This document shows, in pieces, positions 34,079 through 42,205 of a stretch of 64,000 nucleotides of DNA. How positions within the stretch are numbered: position 1 is the first letter of the stretch; each line of letters begins with the position of its first letter. A model generated the notes under the pieces. The model had not been told where the DNA came from and did no database searches. It worked only from the letters and a program-made list of their open reading frames with translations. The position numbers were made by a program, and so were the translations under genes. This stretch comes from Candidatus Thorarchaeota archaeon (GTDB taxonomy: Archaea; Asgardarchaeota; Thorarchaeia; Thorarchaeales; Thorarchaeaceae). The stretch lies in NCBI GenBank assembly GCA_003345545.1, contig PRDH01000078.1, forward strand, positions 1 to 64,000, in the 5' to 3' direction.

Positions 34079-35772
34079 TTTGTCAGAATACAGCTGGCAT
34101 ATACTGAATGTTTCCAATCTGAACTCGTTTCAACTATGATTGTCATGTTAGTCCTCATCCAGACTGAAGTATTCACTTGCTCAGACACAGATACATGATA
34201 GGGAATCAAGAGCTCCAGACGTAGTAAATGGATACCAGGTGTTATCCAGAGCGGCAGTCCTATTGATACCATTTCGGTTGAGTTGATTTGCCCAGTTGTG
34301 ACAAAGGGACTGGTATCAATGCCATAATAGACTGAAACTGATACTAGCTCTATCGTATTGTTATTGGTATCAAGAACAGAAAGACCTAGGTCAAGAGTTT
34401 CACCGTAGTAAGCGGATAACACAGTTATGTTGACTCTGAACTCTCCAAGGATGATAAGTTGGAATGATGACGTGTCGTTCGGGAAATTATAGTACCCATT
34501 ACTGATGTGTGGATGAACCATATGAACACCAATTGACAGATTAGACCAACAGGTCATTAGGAGCGAATTGACCGAGTCTGGAGTCACGTTCATGGACAGA
34601 GATATCTCATCAAGATCGTCTAGGAAGTCTACGACAATTTCGTTGCCCCAGTCAAATTCCTCCTCGATTGAGAACTGAATGAATAGGGTATCGCCGTGTT
34701 CAACTGACCATGCGCTTTGACATGGATAGAATTGAAGTGTATTCTTGATAGCTTCGATAGGAATTGCTTTGCTGGCTGCTTGGTATTTCTGATTAATAGC
34801 TGTAACGTTGATTACGTACAATCCTGATTGTGTTCGAAATGGAATGAATATAGTATATGTGCCATTACCAACGCTCGTTAATTCGCCACTTCCAAAATTG
34901 CTGCTCCAATAGACCGTGCTATCGTCAATTCCTGTTTGATTCGTTGTTTCATGCCTGACAAGAATTTCTGCATTCTCAAAATGGCTTCCATCAGGAGACT
35001 GGCATTGAATAGACTCGGGCGCCGAAAGAAGGAAGAGAGTTGATTCTGCAGGAATCACGGATATCGGTAAGGATTCTGAAAACCCAAGAAAATCGTCATT
35101 ACCGAAGCCAGTGACCGTCAGATTGTAGACGCCTGGAAGCCTCATTGAACTACTCCAGTTGAAACTGAAAGTACCATCCAGCGTCGTTGAAATGGTATCA
35201 TTCAAAATGGTCACAGAGCTAGAATCCTCAACGCGAATATTGATGGATTCATTGGAGTATCGTATGTTGTCATCGTGAATGGATACGATCCCAAGACATA
35301 GTGTCGTATTCGTGCCTGACTGTATGGTCAATGGGGATTCGGGCAGGACTGTAAGGTGGCCTCTTGTGATGCTCACCTCAATACTATCTCCGGCACCCTG
35401 TGACACTGTATCAAACACTTCGACATTGAATAGCACATGAGCGATTATTCCACTCTCCCCAGGATTAGTATGTTGGGGTAGGATAGTATAGGAGGAGTTC
35501 ACCAGTCGTGTATTGGGCGAGGGAAGAATGAAGTATTCATCTGCATATGCCGGGCCCAAATCTGTGACAACCGCAAACGAAACATAACACCATCCCTCAG
35601 GACTAAAGTCAGCAACTAGCCCAGCAGCCATTTCAATGGTTTCACCAACCTCGTAAACCATTTTGTCAGTTTCGAAGAACTGAAAATCAAAATAGAAAGC
35701 CAACGCTCGTATGGGCAAGCCAGAAACAACTAATAGAGAGAGGATTACTACTGCAAGGGTTCTTCTCCGCAA
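33838..35772 (-). CDS. Secreted Ig-like repeat protein, C terminus antisense to korA
   Basis: A 644-residue exported protein. The N terminus is a signal peptide (basic MRRRT, then VVILSLLVVSGLPI, with ALA before the likely cut). The rest is a chain of beta-sandwich modules of 90-100 residues rich in Asn, Ser and Thr, with many N-x-S/T sequons. They resemble archaeal CARDB/Ig-like surface repeats (for example VYNLTVTGFGNDDF, GLYVINVTAINQKY). It lacks the C-terminal membrane anchor of the similar protein at 39938-41899. Its last 80 residues are read antisense through korA and are probably not ancestral; a shortened or disrupted 3' end is likely. Confidence 0.7.
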   Translation of the reverse strand: MRRRTLAVVILSLLVVSGLPIRALAFYFDFQFFETDKMVYEVGETIEMAAGLVADFSPEGWCYVSFAVVTDLGPAYADEYFILPSPNTRLVNSSYTILPQHTNPGESGIIAHVLFNVEVFDTVSQGAGDSIEVSITRGHLTVLPESPLTIQSGTNTTLCLGIVSIHDDNIRYSNESINIRVEDSSSVTILNDTISTTLDGTFSFNWSSSMRLPGVYNLTVTGFGNDDFLGFSESLPISVIPAESTLFLLSAPESIQCQSPDGSHFENAEILVRHETTNQTGIDDSTVYWSSNFGSGELTSVGNGTYTIFIPFRTQSGLYVINVTAINQKYQAASKAIPIEAIKNTLQFYPCQSAWSVEHGDTLFIQFSIEEEFDWGNEIVVDFLDDLDEISLSMNVTPDSVNSLLMTCWSNLSIGVHMVHPHISNGYYNFPNDTSSFQLIILGEFRVNITVLSAYYGETLDLGLSVLDTNNNTIELVSVSVYYGIDTSPFVTTGQINSTEMVSIGLPLWITPGIHLLRLELLIPYHVSVSEQVNTSVWMRTNMTIIVETSSDWKHSVYASCILTNHDWSIFSSNSLGSIIRPPPILFSGMTSIEFLTVRQTSRDNCPKFNSGTSILSTDLLNSLTASSGKGQTVLNRIDFTPVP

Positions 35773-35894
35773 TTTCTAGCACCAAGAAGCTGTCTTTATG
35801 CCGCCTAAAAAAGAGCACAGGGAAACAACGACAGGTTTAATTCGAAAACGAACCAGCCTTGAATCTAAGCCCCGATGGCTCGGAGATAGTTCTC

Positions 35895-36260
35895 ATGGTA
35901 ATCAAATTCAAGGACACAAGTATTGATTCAATACAAGAAACAGAAACCAGAAGACTGAAGACACTTAAGATATCATCAAAGACCGAGGGGGTCACTCTCA
36001 CACTTGAATTACCTGAGGCACTCTGTGGAGCGTTGGCTGTTGGGGACACGGTCGGTGTTACAATCGACTCAAAGCCCATCTCAGCAGGTGAGTCATCAAA
36101 GCTTTATGTTGAAGGTAATGTGTTCAAGAAGTCTGGGAAAGAGGGTCTGGAAGTCGTTGGATCTATTGGTGGTTTGCGGCTGGTTTTGAATCTAGTGAAG
36201 TCTACGCCCAGCCAAAGTAGCACCTTTGATTCTGAGAAGTTCTATATGACATTAAAATGA
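35895..36260 (+). CDS. rpoG: RNA polymerase subunit RpoG/Rpb8-like
   Basis: A 121-residue protein with the Rpb8 pattern: a first strand MVIKFKDTSI, a central LTLELPEALCGALAVGDTVGVTI, then KLYVEGNVFKKSG and VVGSIGGLRLVLNL, which corresponds to the conserved Y/S-x-GGL-L strand of Rpb8. Rpb8 occurs in eukaryotes, Crenarchaeota, Korarchaeota and Asgard but not in Euryarchaeota. ATG 35895 has GGAGAT seven bases upstream, while an earlier in-frame start at 35859 has none. A TFB gene follows on the same strand. The call rests on pattern and context, so remote homology should be tested. Confidence 0.6.
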   Translation: MVIKFKDTSIDSIQETETRRLKTLKISSKTEGVTLTLELPEALCGALAVGDTVGVTIDSKPISAGESSKLYVEGNVFKKSGKEGLEVVGSIGGLRLVLNLVKSTPSQSSTFDSEKFYMTLK

Positions 36261-36425
36261 CTGGTCTTATTGGTAGTCAGAATACTTTCGGTCATCTCTT
36301 TCTGACTAGGCTCGTTCCGTTCTCGTAATAAATGACTTTGTTCGTTCTACAGTATCTCTAGCTGGTACAAATGTATGAACTATATCTGAAACCCAGTTAG
36401 GAAGGGATGCACACATCTGCTATGG

Positions 36426-37469
36426 GTGTGGTTTTTGACTGATGGAACGTACGAAACTCATTCAATATCATCGTTAACATGTCCTGACTGTGACGGTTTC
36501 TTGATTACTAGTCGAGGACATATAGTATGTGCTGAATGTGGTTTGGTCATCACAAGAGAGTATGTCCTGCCAACATACCAGATGGGTGAAGAACGATATG
36601 GTGACACTCCCGATGCTAGTGTGTATGTATCATTAGGAAATCGGATGCATATTGTGGATGGACTTGGAAGTTACATAGGATTTCATAAGGATAAGTACTT
36701 TCAAGATGCGCACGGCCAAGCCCTATCTGCTCGTGCACAAAGGAAATTCAAACGACTTAAGACAATTTATAGTACCAGAGTCAGAATTGGAAAGAATGAA
36801 GCGAAATATCGAGCTCTTAGAACTCTCAATCATGTGTCCAAATTACTGATGCTAAATGAGCAAGTGCGGGATCGTACGGCATATCTCTACAAGAAAGTAA
36901 CATCAGAAACTGCAGGGTGTGTGGGCAACAATATCCTGCTTATTGCGGTATGTCTTCTCATGGCTGTGAGGGAGTATGGGGATGAAGCCCCTATAACACT
37001 CGACGAGATAGCTGATGTGTTCGAAAAATGTGGGCACCGTGTTAATGTTAGAGCTATGGTACGGGAAGCCCTCAGACTCAAGTCAGTGACAGGGTATGCT
37101 CCGGAAATCCGAAAACCGAGAGACTATGTTCCACGAGTGCTCTCAATGCTGATAAACAACACACGAGTATCGAGCAAGGTTAAGTCCCGAGGATGGGACC
37201 TCAAATCCTATGAAAATGCACTCAGAGAGAAAATTGTGATGATTTTAGACACGATACCATCATCAAAACGCGGAGGACGTAATCCATTCATATTCACAGT
37301 GTCGGTAGCTTATGCAAGCGATCGTTTGATTGCCTATCAGAATGGAAAAAGCCCCGTTCTGACTCAAAAACTGACTTCAACAGCTACAGAAGTGGCAGAG
37401 TACAGCATTAGGGATCACTTTGGAATGATGAAGAAAATCATTGAACTTCCCAACGAAATTGTGGAGTGA
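36426..37469 (+). CDS. tfb: Divergent transcription factor B (TFIIB) paralogue
   Basis: A 347-residue TFB. The zinc ribbon has C19, C22, C35 and C38 (CPDC, CAEC). The B-reader/linker region reads GLGSYIGFHKDKYFQDAHGQ, and two cyclin repeats follow: about 115-215, with RALRTLNHVSKLLML and LLIAVCLLMAVREYG, and 215-345. Many positions differ from the canonical TFB, including the B-reader tip, and the second cyclin repeat is degenerate, so it may be an alternative factor for a gene subset. The start is GTG 36426. It follows rpoG and precedes the secretion ATPase. Confidence 0.8.
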   Translation: MWFLTDGTYETHSISSLTCPDCDGFLITSRGHIVCAECGLVITREYVLPTYQMGEERYGDTPDASVYVSLGNRMHIVDGLGSYIGFHKDKYFQDAHGQALSARAQRKFKRLKTIYSTRVRIGKNEAKYRALRTLNHVSKLLMLNEQVRDRTAYLYKKVTSETAGCVGNNILLIAVCLLMAVREYGDEAPITLDEIADVFEKCGHRVNVRAMVREALRLKSVTGYAPEIRKPRDYVPRVLSMLINNTRVSSKVKSRGWDLKSYENALREKIVMILDTIPSSKRGGRNPFIFTVSVAYASDRLIAYQNGKSPVLTQKLTSTATEVAEYSIRDHFGMMKKIIELPNEIVE

Positions 37470-37529
37470 CGGGTTATCTCCTATCAGCGTACGTGACAAA
37501 GAAAAACCAATCCACGGAGACGTTGCCGC

Positions 37530-39233
37530 ATGAAAGAGAGTATCAAGGTCATTCACTGTTCATCAGACAGATGCAGCAACTGTCCTGATGGAGTTGAATC
37601 AATGTGCCAGAGGCTCTGTAGCATGTCCAAGGAATCAGAGGAGCCCATCATTCTTGCAGAGGCGGACCGCGGCTTGTTGCATCTTCGTTTCACAGGAGGG
37701 CATCTGAGGACTGAACCCCCATGGTATTGTGAGGGATGGGATTCAGTATATATCGGTAACAATGATGAACTGTTTTGTGAATTAGGGAATCTCATCGATT
37801 TCTATTATGTTGGGCCATACCTTTGCTTTTTCATGAGAGAATATAGAAACACTCATGTCAAGTGCGTATATCGACCGATTGTGAGGACGTCTTTGGAGTT
37901 TTCTCTGCTGAATAGGCTCACAGAGGAGTTCAAGAACTCTGCGGGTTCTCTCTTCGGAACCAGAGAACGACTAACGGAACAACAGAAACGAATGATGCAC
38001 GAGATTTCGCAATATATTCAGGATCACATTCCCGAAATCAATGAGAATACACGAACAAGACTTTCACAGATTGTTGCACACCAGACGCACATACTCGGAC
38101 CTCTCATTCCGATTCTGCTGGATGACTTGACTGAAGAAGTGTATCTTGATGGACCTGACACTGCCGCCTATTTTGATCATCAGAAATATGGCAGATGCGC
38201 CACATCAATTACCTTCTGCATGGATGATGTGCCGCGAATTACCACATTCATCAGGGCAGAGAGTAATCTACATCTAGATCGAAGTAACCCTTCTCTAAAG
38301 ATGGAGCTTGACCTTTTGAGTACAATACTTCGCCTGTCAGTGAGTGTGCCTCCTCTCTCCACGAATAGCCTCTACCTTGAAATTCGTCGTGCTCGCAGAG
38401 AACCGTACTCAATTCAGAATCTGATAGAGAACCATACAATTACACATGAGGCAGCAGCTATATTGCTACTAGCTGTTGCTTGCAGGCTCAATATAACCAT
38501 TACAGGAGGCCCAGGCACAGGAAAAACTACTCTCCTGAATGCGCTAGACATGACTACACCCCAGTGGTGGAGGAAGATCTACATAGAAGATGCGATTGAA
38601 AGTAGGCCTTTATCAAATCATCATCAAGTCAGATTACAGGTAGATTCTGTAGATGAACAGCATAAGAAGCTGAACAAGAGTGAAGAAATCGTGAAATGTC
38701 TTCATCGATCACCAGACTATCTGATTCTCGGAGAGATTCAGACAGCTGAACACAGTCAAGCCTTGTTTCAGTCTATTGCAGCAGGTCTCCGGTCCATTCA
38801 GACATGCCATAGTGATTCAGCTTCCAATTTGATTTCCAGATGGATTCATGGACATGGAATCGATAGATCTAACCTTGGAATGATGGACTTGGTTGTTACA
38901 CTGGAAAGACCCAAACCTGGTGAGGCACTGCGCCGCGTCAAAGAAATCGTTGAGATACGCAGAGGAATCCAAGATGGCCTGGTGACCTACGTAGGAACAA
39001 ATGTCTTGTATGACGTCACTAATCCCAATACCATTCATTGGGCACCAGATGGTGCCTTTCAGACTCTTGCCAAAAGCCTTGGAATCAAGGATTCTCAAAA
39101 GTCTATCATAATGCTGATAGACACAGTCCGAAATGGCGGGGACAAGATGGATTTCGGAAAACTGGGCGAAGAAATGTGGTCATATGGGCATCCTTTGCGA
39201 TTCGCTTGTTGCGAATCTAGTAGATTACGCTAG
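37530..39233 (+). CDS. VirB11/FlaI/TadA-type secretion ATPase with Cys-rich N terminus
   Basis: A 567-residue type II/IV secretion ATPase. The N-terminal 40 residues hold five cysteines (CSSDRCSNC ... CQRLC), possibly a metal site. The motor has Walker A GGPGTGKTTLL, an Asp-box IYIEDAIESR, Walker B YLILGEIQ and the His-box region IQTCHSDSASNL, as in FlaI and TadA. Such ATPases drive pilus, archaellum or secretion assembly. The usual neighbour, a TadC/FlaJ polytopic membrane protein, is missing. A structured leader and a prepilin follow. Five residues after the conserved region the frame ends at CCESSRLR, so a shortened C terminus is possible. Confidence 0.82.
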   Translation: MKESIKVIHCSSDRCSNCPDGVESMCQRLCSMSKESEEPIILAEADRGLLHLRFTGGHLRTEPPWYCEGWDSVYIGNNDELFCELGNLIDFYYVGPYLCFFMREYRNTHVKCVYRPIVRTSLEFSLLNRLTEEFKNSAGSLFGTRERLTEQQKRMMHEISQYIQDHIPEINENTRTRLSQIVAHQTHILGPLIPILLDDLTEEVYLDGPDTAAYFDHQKYGRCATSITFCMDDVPRITTFIRAESNLHLDRSNPSLKMELDLLSTILRLSVSVPPLSTNSLYLEIRRARREPYSIQNLIENHTITHEAAAILLLAVACRLNITITGGPGTGKTTLLNALDMTTPQWWRKIYIEDAIESRPLSNHHQVRLQVDSVDEQHKKLNKSEEIVKCLHRSPDYLILGEIQTAEHSQALFQSIAAGLRSIQTCHSDSASNLISRWIHGHGIDRSNLGMMDLVVTLERPKPGEALRRVKEIVEIRRGIQDGLVTYVGTNVLYDVTNPNTIHWAPDGAFQTLAKSLGIKDSQKSIIMLIDTVRNGGDKMDFGKLGEEMWSYGHPLRFACCESSRLR

Positions 39234-39334
39234 CAATACAATGACATCTAGTCAAAATGAACGTAGTTCTTCCTTTAGGACCTCAAAAGGGTTGATAACA
39301 GCTGCAAGAAATCTGGACAGAGTTGGACAGGTGC

Positions 39335-39342
39335 TTATATAG
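39335..39342 (+). promoter_or_regulatory. TATA box of the structured leader and prepilin
   Basis: TTATATAG inside GTGCTTATATAGTTC. A transcript starting 25-28 bases later would begin at about 39362, the base before the first hairpin of the leader. Confidence 0.6.
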
Positions 39343-39361
39343 TTCGGTCCAAAATACTCAT

Positions 39362-39473
39362 GTGAGGATCACCCGGCACGAACTCTGTCCTCAAGGAGTC
39401 AAGCCCAGTGCCGTTTTCTGGGCGGGCAGCACTCTGGTGCCCAAGTCTGTCCAACTGACAATGAGCGGTCAGA
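39362..39473 (+). ncRNA. Predicted structured leader RNA before the prepilin gene
   Basis: A GC-rich stretch between the TATA box and the prepilin with four successive hairpins. TGAGGA (39363-39368) pairs with TCCTCA (39388-39393). GCCCAG (39403-39408) pairs with CTGGGC (39418-39423). GCAC (39429-39432) pairs with GTGC (39437-39440). CTGAC (39455-39459) pairs with GTCAG (39468-39472). GTTGGACAG before the TATA box is also the complement of CTGTCCAAC at 39446-39454. It matches no known riboswitch or housekeeping RNA that I can name. It could be an untranslated leader or an independent small RNA. Confidence 0.45.
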
Positions 39474-39500
39474 GATGATGAAAGGCCAGGGTGGAGCTTA

Positions 39501-39707
39501 ATGAATAATGAAAATCTGATTGACAACGAGCAAGGCGGTCCATTAGTGGAGGAAAGTCTTCTTCTAGGTCTTGCTGTGGTGACTGTATCAATAGTAATCG
39601 CAGTAATCCTCCAAGCTACAGGATGGGCACAGGACGTTGTCACAGGCTTGTTGCAACTCTTACAAGATAGCTGGAACAATCTCACTCAACTATTCAGTAC
39701 ACCTTAA
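39501..39707 (+). CDS. Small type IV prepilin-like protein
   Basis: A 68-residue protein. A type IV prepilin site is visible: EQGG then PLVEE, so cleavage after G13 puts Glu at +4 and +5. A hydrophobic helix follows (LLLGLAVVTVSIVIAVIL), then a short amphipathic tail. This is the layout of Flp/archaeal type IV pilins, which are cleaved by a prepilin peptidase and polymerised by a secretion ATPase like the one just upstream. GGTGGAG lies before the ATG. The small size and lack of Tyr/Phe at the mature end leave some doubt about which pilin class it is. Confidence 0.7.
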   Translation: MNNENLIDNEQGGPLVEESLLLGLAVVTVSIVIAVILQATGWAQDVVTGLLQLLQDSWNNLTQLFSTP

Positions 39708-39814
39708 TTCCTTCTCAAGCGAGTCATTCCAGTATCAAGTCCTTGACAAATGGGGAAAGGCTTATTTGTGGTCTGGATGAGCGTGCTTCTAAGGCTCCGG
39801 GCTGGCATACTCAG

Positions 39815-39925
39815 GCTCCGGTGGGCTGTTGAAGTGTTATACTGAAACAGTACCGAATGTAGTCCGGCCCAGCATGGGGGATTCTCGATCCCTCGACCCG
39901 GGTTCAAATCCCGGCCGGAGCACCA
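39815..39925 (+). tRNA. tRNA-Glu(CTC) with a D-arm intron
   Basis: The acceptor GCTCCGG (39815-39821) pairs with CCGGAGC, discriminator A, and CCA is encoded at 39923-39925. The anticodon loop TTCTCGA gives CTC, with stem GGGGA/TCCCT. The T arm is CCGGG/CCCGG around TTCAAAT. A 33-base intron (39825-39857) interrupts the D arm. The pairing CGGT/ACCG with bulges GGG and AAT, plus a GCTGTT/AACAGT intron stem, forms a bulge-helix-bulge. Cutting after GG and after AA rejoins GCTCCGGTGG to TGTAGTCCGG, the canonical tRNA-Glu 5' half. A second GCTCCGG copy lies at 39794-39800. Confidence 0.9.
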
Positions 39926-39937
39926 ATTGACTCCGAG

Positions 39938-41899
39938 CTAGTTATTGAGACGTTTTTGCTTTATCAGCGGAACGACCACACTAACAAGAGTAATCATCAA
40001 GCTAACTGCAAATCCCACGATACCGACTCCTTGTGAGGCCAATATATCCACCTGAAGAATTGGTATCTCAATTGAACCTGAGGAATATGATAAGCCATCA
40101 TCACCTTCCACTTCGTAATTGAGAGAATAGTAACCGCCTTCAGGAGGAATTGACATATGGAGTGTGAGAACTCCTCCCTCTTGCGATTGTACATGGTAGT
40201 CATGAAGTAGCCAGATGAATTTGACAGTGATCCCCACCGGCAATGATCCATTCAGACATCGAGCCCTCAGAAGCATTGTTACTTCTTGGAGCGGTGGAAG
40301 TACTTCGAAATGACTCATTTCTATTCGGACAGGAATCTGTCGACTGACTATCAATTCATAGTCATATCTGGTTGATAGTTCGTATTGAGAGATATTACCT
40401 TCATAGAGAAATGAAATACTGTATGCTCCTTCAGATTTTGGTGCATTGACTATCAAGGATGTCATTCCATCAGAGTTCGTCGATACAAACATTGCAGGGA
40501 AATCATTGATTAGAATTGTAAGGTTTCTATCGGAGCAGTTCCCAGAAAAGTCTGTCAATCTGACTGCAAAAAGAATCTCTTGGTTTGGAGAGGCATAATG
40601 AAGGATGTTGCATTCCTGCAAGAGGAATACGGGAGCAGACCAGACAGTCAGGGAGTAGTAACAGGTGTTATTAGTGATGAATCGGTTTCCTAGCTCTATC
40701 AGCAGATTATGTTGACCAGGAGGACCAAGTATTGGGAACAGAATTCCGGCGGTAGAAGTGTCATAAAGAAATCGCAGGGTTGTGTTGAGTCCATTCGAAG
40801 CGTCCAAGACAGTGATATAGGTTCCTGCAAATGGTCGACCAAGGCGATCAAGGACTGTCATCTCTATTTCTGCATCGAATCCAATCACAGGAATAGAAGG
40901 TACCAAGATGCTTACTAGAGCAGGACTGACAATACTTAACGCAAAATCATTGACCGAACTTGCGTAACGTGCAGTTCCATTGTAGACGATTTCAAACGTA
41001 CACATACCAGGCACAAATCGCGTATCAAGTGTGAAGAAGAGCGTTCCAGTTCCAAGAGCACCTGTGAATACAGTATCAATGAAAGCACCATCCAGAAAGA
41101 CTCCTAGTTCGGCGGAAATGCCACCTTCGGAGCAGGATAGACTTACTTCAAAATTCAGAGTGCCACCAAGCATGACCTCAGTTGGATGAGTTCCCACATC
41201 AATTGAAGGAGCTATTTGGCGAATATCAATTGTGAAAGACTCTTCAGTGCTGGCATAACAGCCCACCAGATCCAATTCGTGTACAACACATATTACATTC
41301 TCACCCAGAGCGCTCCAAGTGTCATTACAATGCAACGTGAATGAAGCTATACCTGATGAGTTTGTTATGGACATACCGAGCGTCGTGTTTCCATTGAATG
41401 CAATGAGCTTAGCGTCTGTTATGGGTGTGCTTCCATCATCAAGAAGAAGAGCAGAGAAGCTGAATGAATCTCCAGGCGCAAAGGGTCCAGCTTCATGCTG
41501 AATAATCAGAACAGTGGAGGATATGATCTTCAGGGTAATCCACTGGGCAGAAGGCGATAGAAAGAGCAGGTCATTGCCTCGGAAAGTTGCATTGACCAGT
41601 GTAGGACCCAAGGGAAAACTGAGAGGAATACACCATTCAATCGACGCTATGCCATTAGAGGCAGTTGTATCATTGCCTAGAGGGATATTGTGTGTCTGAT
41701 CGAAGAACTCAACCCGCTGCCCTGAAACAGGGTTCCCATAAGTGCCGTTCTGAAGGAGTAGAACTGTAATTGTCACACTTTCGCCGCGTTGAACAACAGT
41801 GTTTCCTTCTGCAATAGCAGTACTGGTTACTGAGGAAAGGGCTAGCAGAACGAAGACTCCTAGCAAGAGTAAGGTACTGCATTCTCTTATGGGCTTCAT
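39938..41899 (-). CDS. Membrane-anchored surface protein with Ig-like repeats
   Basis: A 653-residue exported protein. The signal peptide runs through LLLLGVFVLLALSSVTSTAIA. Five or six beta-sandwich modules follow, each about 95 residues, with recurring VTITVLLLQNG, SFSFSALLLDDGSTPITDA and EIEMTVLDRLGRPFAGTYITV patterns of Big/CARDB-like folds and many N-x-S/T sequons. The C terminus is one membrane helix (GIVGFAVSLMITLVSVVVPLI) with a basic cytoplasmic tail KQKRLNN. It is similar in build to the secreted protein at 33838-35772. It lies 13 bases from the tRNA-Glu gene. Confidence 0.75.
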   Translation of the reverse strand: MKPIRECSTLLLLGVFVLLALSSVTSTAIAEGNTVVQRGESVTITVLLLQNGTYGNPVSGQRVEFFDQTHNIPLGNDTTASNGIASIEWCIPLSFPLGPTLVNATFRGNDLLFLSPSAQWITLKIISSTVLIIQHEAGPFAPGDSFSFSALLLDDGSTPITDAKLIAFNGNTTLGMSITNSSGIASFTLHCNDTWSALGENVICVVHELDLVGCYASTEESFTIDIRQIAPSIDVGTHPTEVMLGGTLNFEVSLSCSEGGISAELGVFLDGAFIDTVFTGALGTGTLFFTLDTRFVPGMCTFEIVYNGTARYASSVNDFALSIVSPALVSILVPSIPVIGFDAEIEMTVLDRLGRPFAGTYITVLDASNGLNTTLRFLYDTSTAGILFPILGPPGQHNLLIELGNRFITNNTCYYSLTVWSAPVFLLQECNILHYASPNQEILFAVRLTDFSGNCSDRNLTILINDFPAMFVSTNSDGMTSLIVNAPKSEGAYSISFLYEGNISQYELSTRYDYELIVSRQIPVRIEMSHFEVLPPLQEVTMLLRARCLNGSLPVGITVKFIWLLHDYHVQSQEGGVLTLHMSIPPEGGYYSLNYEVEGDDGLSYSSGSIEIPILQVDILASQGVGIVGFAVSLMITLVSVVVPLIKQKRLNN

Positions 41900-42205
41900 G
41901 GGATCACTGGCCTAGAATTGGTAAGGGATTCTGAAACGATTGTTCGACTTGAGGCAATTCCAACTGCAGCCGACTGGTGTGGTGTTGCCGTGATTATCAA
42001 TGTCCATTCACCAATACTGATTTGAGTCAACGTGCTTCATGCAAGCCTATCTTGAGTCGGTCTGCATGTTTTTAATCTCCTATTAATTGATGATTGGCAG
42101 GGCTCTATGTTGAGGGGAGTTCTTATGCCAAGAACTGGCACAATGGTTCGATTTTGGTGAAGTGATACTCATCAGAGTAGCCATAGACTGAGGGAATATA
42201 CGTTC
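41900..42205. other. Intergenic region before the large ATPase gene
   Basis: A 306-base gap between the divergent surface protein gene and the large ATPase gene. It has a TATA-like GTTTTTAATC near 42067-42076 and a perfect seven-base inverted repeat, AGTTCTT and AAGAACT with five bases between, near 42119-42137. Nothing else is apparent. Confidence 0.4.

Noticed and set aside
39133-39342. A 69-codon open frame beginning inside the end of the secretion ATPase gene
   Set aside because: It is out of frame with the ATPase, has no ribosome site, is rich in Ser/Asn without a fold pattern, and overlaps the promoter of the leader RNA.
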